Of a stretch of 64,000 bases of DNA, positions 58,015-64,000 are shown piece by piece. The notes beneath the pieces are model-generated. The model ran no database searches and was not told the DNA's origin. It saw only the letters and a program-made list of their open reading frames with translations. This DNA comes from Eutypa lata (lineage: Eukaryota > Ascomycota > Sordariomycetes > Xylariales > Diatrypaceae). Every line of letters starts with the position of its first letter. The stretch's first letter is position 1. Location of the stretch: positions 806,001 to 870,000 of the forward strand of contig JAKULF010000007.1 in NCBI GenBank assembly GCA_022661535.1, given 5' to 3'. Position numbers and translations under genes: made by a program.

Positions 58015-58158
58015 ATCAGCTCATGCACTTCTGGGAATGAGCTACTTATACATGTATGTAGTCCTTGTTTGCTTTTTGATATGTGAATGGGTGAATGCCT
58101 TTGAACTGGTACTTCGTACATACGTTAGGTACACATTCAAGGGCTGTACCTCTTATGA

Positions 58159-58171
58159 TACCTAGGTACCT
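58159..58171. repeat. TACCTAGGTACCT palindromic motif, copy 2
   Basis: Identical to the copy 157 bp to the left. Partial forms occur elsewhere in the non-coding DNA of the window. Confidence 0.6.
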
Positions 58172-59790
58172 CTTAAACACTGATCTTACAAAACTGCTCT
58201 CATGACACTCTTCTATAGACCTACATATGTATCATACTTCAAAAATACAATATAATGAGTTGAATCTTGATGGATATTCTGAGCGTCTTCAAATGTTGAA
58301 GATTTAGGTAGTGAATGGAGGGGCATAGCAATAATGTCGTGTTCAAACCCCACCAAACCTTAGACCAAAGAAGCCTAATAGGCTTATCGCATTGCATGTA
58401 CTAACTGTTATCGCCTACATACAGATATGTTAGAGCTAACTAGGATTAGTGACTACATACATACATACCTGGATAGCTGTTTGTCAGGGAAGCTTCGGTG
58501 TATGTTATACCTAGATACCTAGTAGCCTTGAGGATACAAAGCTGCTGAAACATAGGTATTAACCAAGAACTATGCCTCTACAAATCTACAGAACATAAAA
58601 CCCTCGAGAAAGTACGCTGTTACAATGCTTCCTATGTCAAGGTTACAAGGTCTACAGTAGTAAAGAATATCAATAATGACTGAGTTGTTTCCATTAAAGC
58701 AAGTTCGTTTTAGTGAGTTGAAATAAGATGCTAATGACGCCTGGCTGATCCACATACATAAGCGCACCCCAGACTTACTCCACTGATAAGGTACTTATCA
58801 AGCTATCAGGCCCCAAGGAACTTAGCAAACCCCCCTCCTTCCTGCCTAGCTGCCACTCTGACACACATTCAGCCCCACCTCCCACCTTCCATTGCATTGA
58901 ATACGTCGACTGCCTGGACTGTTAACCCTCACGTATAGGGTACAATATCGAAGAAAGCATCCTTATTCTTGATTACATTGTACTGCTTTACTATCACCAA
59001 AGTTTAATTACACCTTAGATAAACAGATAAAAAGACTTACTTAGATCCACAATACATGATTATATAACTAGGAGTTTCGTTGCCTAGGGAGCTATATAGT
59101 GGTATCCTACCTATGGCCTTACATGGTATTGATAATAGGTGTGTATCTAGGTGACATAATTACATGTAGGTAGAAAGTAAAGTGCCTTCCTTACCTACAT
59201 ACGTACGTACATCTTACCGTACTTGCAACTTTCAACGCACTGACGCTGAGAAGCTCTTTCCCCTCCCTCCTTCTTTTAACATTCAACTGCAACCTTAAAC
59301 CTTCAAACCTTCTTCTTACACTGCAGCTACTGCATCTGTGTCTTCTTCTTCATCAACACCCTTATTAACAACACCATTTCTCCCGTTTGATTGCGGCGAA
59401 GTTCACCGCTTTACTCTCCTCCATCCTCTCTCGAGCCTCTCCCTAACTTTAACCACATGACACTTACGTACATACCATACCTATCTAACCACATAATTCC
59501 TGATTTCTCGATGTCGGCATTCCAGTGAATTTGTTACCCCACCACAAGTAGCTGGCTGCCTAAGACTTCCCTTCCCCTCCGTTCACTTCTCACCCATTCC
59601 GACACAACCTCATCCAGCCTCGCCTCGGGCAAAAGGTTACTCTAGTATAAGCCCTACTAACCTAGCTAGAGTACTAAGGTTTCGCCTCGACCTCTGAATT
59701 AACTTCTAATCGCAAGTTTGCGAGCCTTCTTCTAATCGACGGCTTCTAACTATCCCATAATTCCCAACGAACTTGCGCAGTTCACCCACT

Positions 59791-62712
59791 ATGGCGTCTA
59801 CCGACTCAGCCTCCACCGATAAGGAGGATCAAGGTATGTCTTCTAAACGCTCCTAGACTATCTTCGTGTGCTATGCGAACTCCCTCTAACCATCGTTGCT
59901 TTCATAGTTGTCGCAGTTCTAGCTGCTCGTACTCCCGGTCCTCATTTTGTTGAACCAGAGCGTCGACTAACTTTCACCACCCGCCACCCCGTGATTCCCA
60001 TTGGCCGTGCATCCAAAGTTCCTACTAAAGGATTTGTCGCCGCATCAGATAATGCTTGGTTCGATAGCCCGGTTATGTCCCGTGGCCATGCTGAGCTTAG
60101 TGTCGATTTTAACACGACCCCAAAGGTAACCAACCTTAATCCAGTTCTCCCAAGTTCCCAAGTTCCCTCTAGGGCGTAAGACATACTAACCATATAAATA
60201 TCTAGACCATCTACATCAAGGATGTTGGTTCACTCCACGGCACTTTCCACAAAAGAGGCGACGGCAGCGACGGCTTAGGAAAGGAAGACAAGCTTGAACG
60301 AGGACAGATGGTCAAGCTGGAATCAGGCGATACTTTGAGATTTGGCATCGACATCTATCGAGCGAAGGAGACATTCCCACCTTGCTGCGTGGATTTCTTA
60401 GTCGAAGAGACCACTGACCGGTAAGTCATTACCTATTCTAAAGAGTGCTCACATACTAATCCCATATATGTAGTCCCGATCTCTCCCAGCCAAAAAAGAG
60501 CGCAATGGACTCTGCCCGCCGTTGCTTCTCCGTCTCTGTCCCAGAGGATGACTTTGATGATGAAGACATCTTGAGCGATAGTGACAGCCTTGTTGAGACA
60601 GAAATGCCGCTTCCATCGCCGCATAAACCCGTCTCTCAGTTACCACCTACCAGGGCTGCCGGACAAGGTCCAACGATAGACCTCACACATGACATAGCCA
60701 CTGGCGTGTACCACCAGTCAAGTGCTACACTTCCTAACTTCGTAGGCTCTGATATAATAGACTTGACATCAGAACCGGAGCAGGCATCGGAACTTGAGCA
60801 GCCATCAGGCCTAGAACAGACATCGGAGTCTGAGCGAGACGATGAGCCTCGAAGAATACGACGCCAATCCACTCCGTTCCCGCCAGTCTCGCAGCTATCT
60901 ATAAACGTAGATTCACCCGTATCTTCACCCAACGTTGCCTGGCAAACGGCTAGAGAGGTGTTCTTCTCTAAAGCCCGAGATGCATTCACTTCTGCTCCCT
61001 CTACGTCCAATATTACGGACGAGAATCGTGAGCCTGAAGTTTCCAAAAGGGACACTCAGATGGCAAAGCTGGACGAGTATTACGGAACCGAAATTATCAG
61101 AAGGTCCGCCTCTCAGATGGCTGACTTGATTGACTTCGACATTCCCAGATATAATGATGGGGATAATTCCAGCACGTCGGGTTCTGAGTCTGCAATACAC
61201 AGCAGCGACGAGATCGATAGTAACCTAACAGATTCAGAAGAACATTCAGTCTTATCAGATGAGTCTACAAGTGATCTAGTCAGTCAAGATAGCGACAACG
61301 AAGACCATAATTCAATGTCTTCAGAGCTTGGGGAAGAGTATGGTGCGACTGACTTCGAAGATGAAGATGAGGGTATGTGGATATCAATTTTTGTTTTCTT
61401 TACATCTCAAAAGAGTTCTACCCGTTCTAACTATTCAGCGCTAGATCTCCACTACACTGATGGTTCTCCAAGCTCTCTATCCTCAGATGATGAGCCCCTT
61501 GACGACTCGATGTTCCCTGATGACCAGTCTCGATCGGAATCTATTCCTTCGTCTCCTGTTGAGCCGGAGGCGAAAACACTACCGTCCAAGCTTCCCGATG
61601 GGGATACCACTGAAGTTGGACAGTCTTCAGAGGATCCTGTCAGCCACAGACTTGCTAGCACTGCCCCGTTTACTTCGTTCGTAAACCGCCATAGACTGCC
61701 GAGTCCGTCCGATGCTGCGATGGTCAAGACACTTCCATTCGGTGGTTGGTGTGCTACTACATCTACGGCTCAAGCCCTGGGTGAGATGACAGGGAAATAT
61801 GAGTACTTCACTGCCAGAGAGGACAATAGGGCAACGTTTATGAACATGGACCGCCCTAGGTCTCCACCAATCCCGATCTCGGCTATTCGCGAAACCCTAG
61901 GCGCAAGCGAGCTGGCTAGAGACGCGGCTGGGCCTTGCAACTCCCCTGTGCACACGATTTTCTTAGCCCCCAAACCCGCTATGTCGAACAAGCTAGGCGT
62001 TACCAAGTCTTCAGACGCGTCTCCCCTAGTTGATTCCCCAAAACCTGTTGAATCTTCTTCCTCGGGCCGCACAGCTGAAGGACCAAAGCCGGCTCCCACG
62101 GGTATCAATCAAGATTCGGTATGGTCCACTTCCGGTGACAAGTTCATTAACAGTCCTGCTTCGGCAGAGCCGTCCTCGTCTCGGACCCGACTTCAAAGCC
62201 CAGATTTCGATATGACTAGTGCTTTTACCTTCCAGCAGAGCAAGCTGGCGAAAGAGAATAAGACGGAGCACACTGTCAAACCCGTTCGGATCCAAGATTT
62301 GTTAGCTCAAGAACCGAATTCCATGGAGCCGTTGGAGAAAACCATTAAGCCTGTTGTAACAATTCGCGAATATACAGACAACACCCCCAGAGCACAGACA
62401 GGATCCAAGAGGACTTTCGACGATGCATTCGACGACCTTGATCTGATGGAATCAGATGATGATATTGCCGACGTGATTAGCAATAGCTCTGATGCGATTG
62501 CTCTCCGAGACCTCGAGCTGCCAGCTGGTTCATCTCAGCCAAAACAAGACTCTATCACTGGAGCTGTTTCGGAGAGTCTTGCTGCGTCTCCTCGACAAAT
62601 TGCGGCCCGACCGGCAAAGCGCCGCCGATTCGCCGAGGTAGCCGCCTGTGTCGCTATCGGTGGTGCCAGTGTGCTCTCAGCATTGATAATGAGTGCACCA
62701 ACTTTTACGTGA
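59791..62712 (+). CDS. FHA-domain protein with hydrophobic C-terminus (5 exons)
   Basis: Exons 59791-59833, 59908-60125, 60206-60420, 60474-61372 and 61439-62712 give 882 residues. The N-terminal FHA phosphothreonine-binding domain is complete. It has IPIGRASK, SRGHAELS and DVGSLHGTF, the GR, SxxH and NGT-equivalent positions. The middle is long, acidic and Ser-rich, without clear folds. Near the C-terminus a basic cluster (RPAKRRRF) is followed by VAACVAIGGASVLSALIMS, a membrane-helix-like tail ending six residues before the stop. This could be a tail anchor. Intron 4 (61373-61438) is 66 nt, without a stop and divisible by three, so it can be missed. Some STRIPAK subunits (SLMAP/PRO45/Far10) share the FHA-plus-tail layout, but no coiled coil is obvious here. 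Confidence 0.88.
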
Positions 62713-64000
62713 AGCACTTTATTCTCTCGTCGACATACGGCTTCTCTGTCCCCTCTCGGTCTGGTTCATATCATATCTTGTATCAGAGACGAACATGACT
62801 AGTCAAATCCATTCTCGGAATAGGCGTTACGGTAATGGAAAGGGGTGTTACGTGGTACATGCTTTTAGGGCGGCGAGCAATGTTCAGGATTTGCTTTTAC
62901 ATTCATACGACTAGAAGATCAGGGAGCTCACGTGCTAACGTGGCCGGAAGTAAGGTTAATGCTGGTTGGCTGGATTAGCTATGATATCAGATGTCATGGT
63001 CGTTCCCCTATGAAATGCACGAATTACTCTACGATTTGTACTAGGTTTCCTCGTCTCTTTCTCTCTCTCTCTCGTTACCATGGATGGATGGATGGATGAC
63101 TGCTTTACTAGTATGAGGGGGGATTAGCTTAGGTGCATAGCAAATAAATTTTCGTATGGCTCTTACGTTGTTGTGTTACGATACTCCAGTGAAGTTGACA
63201 TCACTTATGTTAATACATTTAGGGTTTAGTTATTTCTCACGTTACGCAAGAAGTTCCATACATTCTTGGGGATCCTTTCTGTCTGATACTTCGATTCATA
63301 CACACGTCCATTGCATACATCCTTGTAGCTTTGGTAGAATATTTGTAAGATATTCATGTTCAGCACTACATAAGAAAGTAGGGGGTGCCGAATCTATCTA
63401 TCTATCAATTAGCTAGCTAACAACGCAGGATGATGGTCACTCCACGCACGGTCCGCGGTAGTCTTGTCAGCTGCCCTTACTCGTATCTCCTGCATTCCGG
63501 CAACTGACATCACCAGGGACAGGTCAGCAACGAGAGTAATAGATATTCAGTACTCTTCCCGATTACGTTGTTTAGGAGTACCATGTGGGCAAGATTTCCC
63601 AGACTCCGCCTCTTTCAGCTCTGCTAGGCTTGTTTGTTCTCTAGCAGCATCTAGTAATATGTAGGTATTATATACGGAACTTCCTTTCGGAACTCGCTCG
63701 GGGTCCGGCGGAAGCTGTCTGTATCAGTGCATTGATTGGGTAAGGCTATCGGTTTCCACCAGGTGGTCTAAATGCCCATCTATCTATCGGCAAGTGGCAT
63801 ATTAGGGGGTGTTGGTCGGTTCGCATGCTTGATTGCTCTGTCTGACTTCATATAAAAAAGAGTCTGCCTAGAGTCTATTATACTGGTGCCATGGTTAATA
63901 ATCAATTACTGGTAATACATTCGGAGACCTACTTCAAGTAGGTGATGATGAGCGACATGGATGCTGATGTAAGAGGTGTTAATTAAACTAAGAGGGGTGA
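62713..64000. other. 3' flank and right edge, no gene seen
   Basis: About 1.3 kb with only short open frames. It contains a CT run and an ATGG repeat near 63050-63100. Confidence 0.55.
63061..63098. repeat. (CT)n and (ATGG)4 microsatellites
   Basis: A CT dinucleotide run (63061-63072) is followed after a few bases by four to five ATGG copies (63080-63098). Confidence 0.85.

Larger units (their letters stand above)
56368..59790. other. Long intergenic region between divergent IFRD and FHA genes
   Basis: About 3.4 kb without a supported gene. The right end (59260-59790) is pyrimidine-rich and looks like the promoter and leader of the FHA gene. Repeated TACCTAGGTACCT palindromes lie at 58002 and 58159. 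Confidence 0.5.

Overview
The window is genomic DNA of a filamentous ascomycete (Pezizomycotina, probably a Sordariomycete). Nearly every gene is split by short GT-AG introns of about 50-250 nt. The gene families are typical of these fungi: Zn2Cys6 regulators, GH71 alpha-1,3-glucanases, an AA9 lytic polysaccharide monooxygenase, PLAC8, DUF4267 and an MFS sugar porter. I see no rRNA, tRNA, CRISPR array, intact transposon or viral sequence. The order is not determined; Xylariales is only a guess. For the genes marked as resolved, the splice sites were worked out by hand and the exon lengths sum to a whole number of codons.

Left part, 1 to 13.9 kb: what looks like a catabolic gene group. In order it holds a fungal transcription factor cut by the window edge, a class II aldolase/adducin-type enzyme, a D-2-hydroxyacid dehydrogenase, an NmrA/isoflavone-reductase-like protein, a LigB-type extradiol ring-opening dioxygenase, a complete Zn2Cys6 regulator and a mitochondrial CoA-acylating methylmalonate-semialdehyde dehydrogenase. 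Two divergent pairs share promoters. The enzyme set would fit opening of an aromatic diol ring, retro-aldol cleavage and conversion of the released semialdehyde to an acyl-CoA. It thus resembles the logic of bacterial meta-cleavage pathways. That reading is inference.

Middle, 15 to 24 kb: two secreted GH71 alpha-1,3-glucanases, very different from each other in sequence and intron number, and an MFS sugar transporter. They could release and import glucose or oligosaccharides from alpha-1,3-glucan. From 24 to 45 kb genes are sparse: a DUF4267 membrane protein, a zinc-dependent polyol-type dehydrogenase with seven exons, a phytanoyl-CoA dioxygenase-like enzyme, an SDR with a one-base frameshift, a PLAC8 protein and an AA9 LPMO. 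Between them lie decayed genes: a DHA2-type MFS transporter, an amino-acid permease, an SDR and a protein with a GIY-YIG-like domain.

Right part, 45 to 64 kb: widely spaced genes that look conserved. They are a 1753-residue low-complexity protein of unknown function, an IFRD-family protein and an FHA-domain protein with a hydrophobic C-terminal end. Their long intergenic stretches carry many microsatellites. The change from accessory to core-like gene content falls around 41-45 kb.
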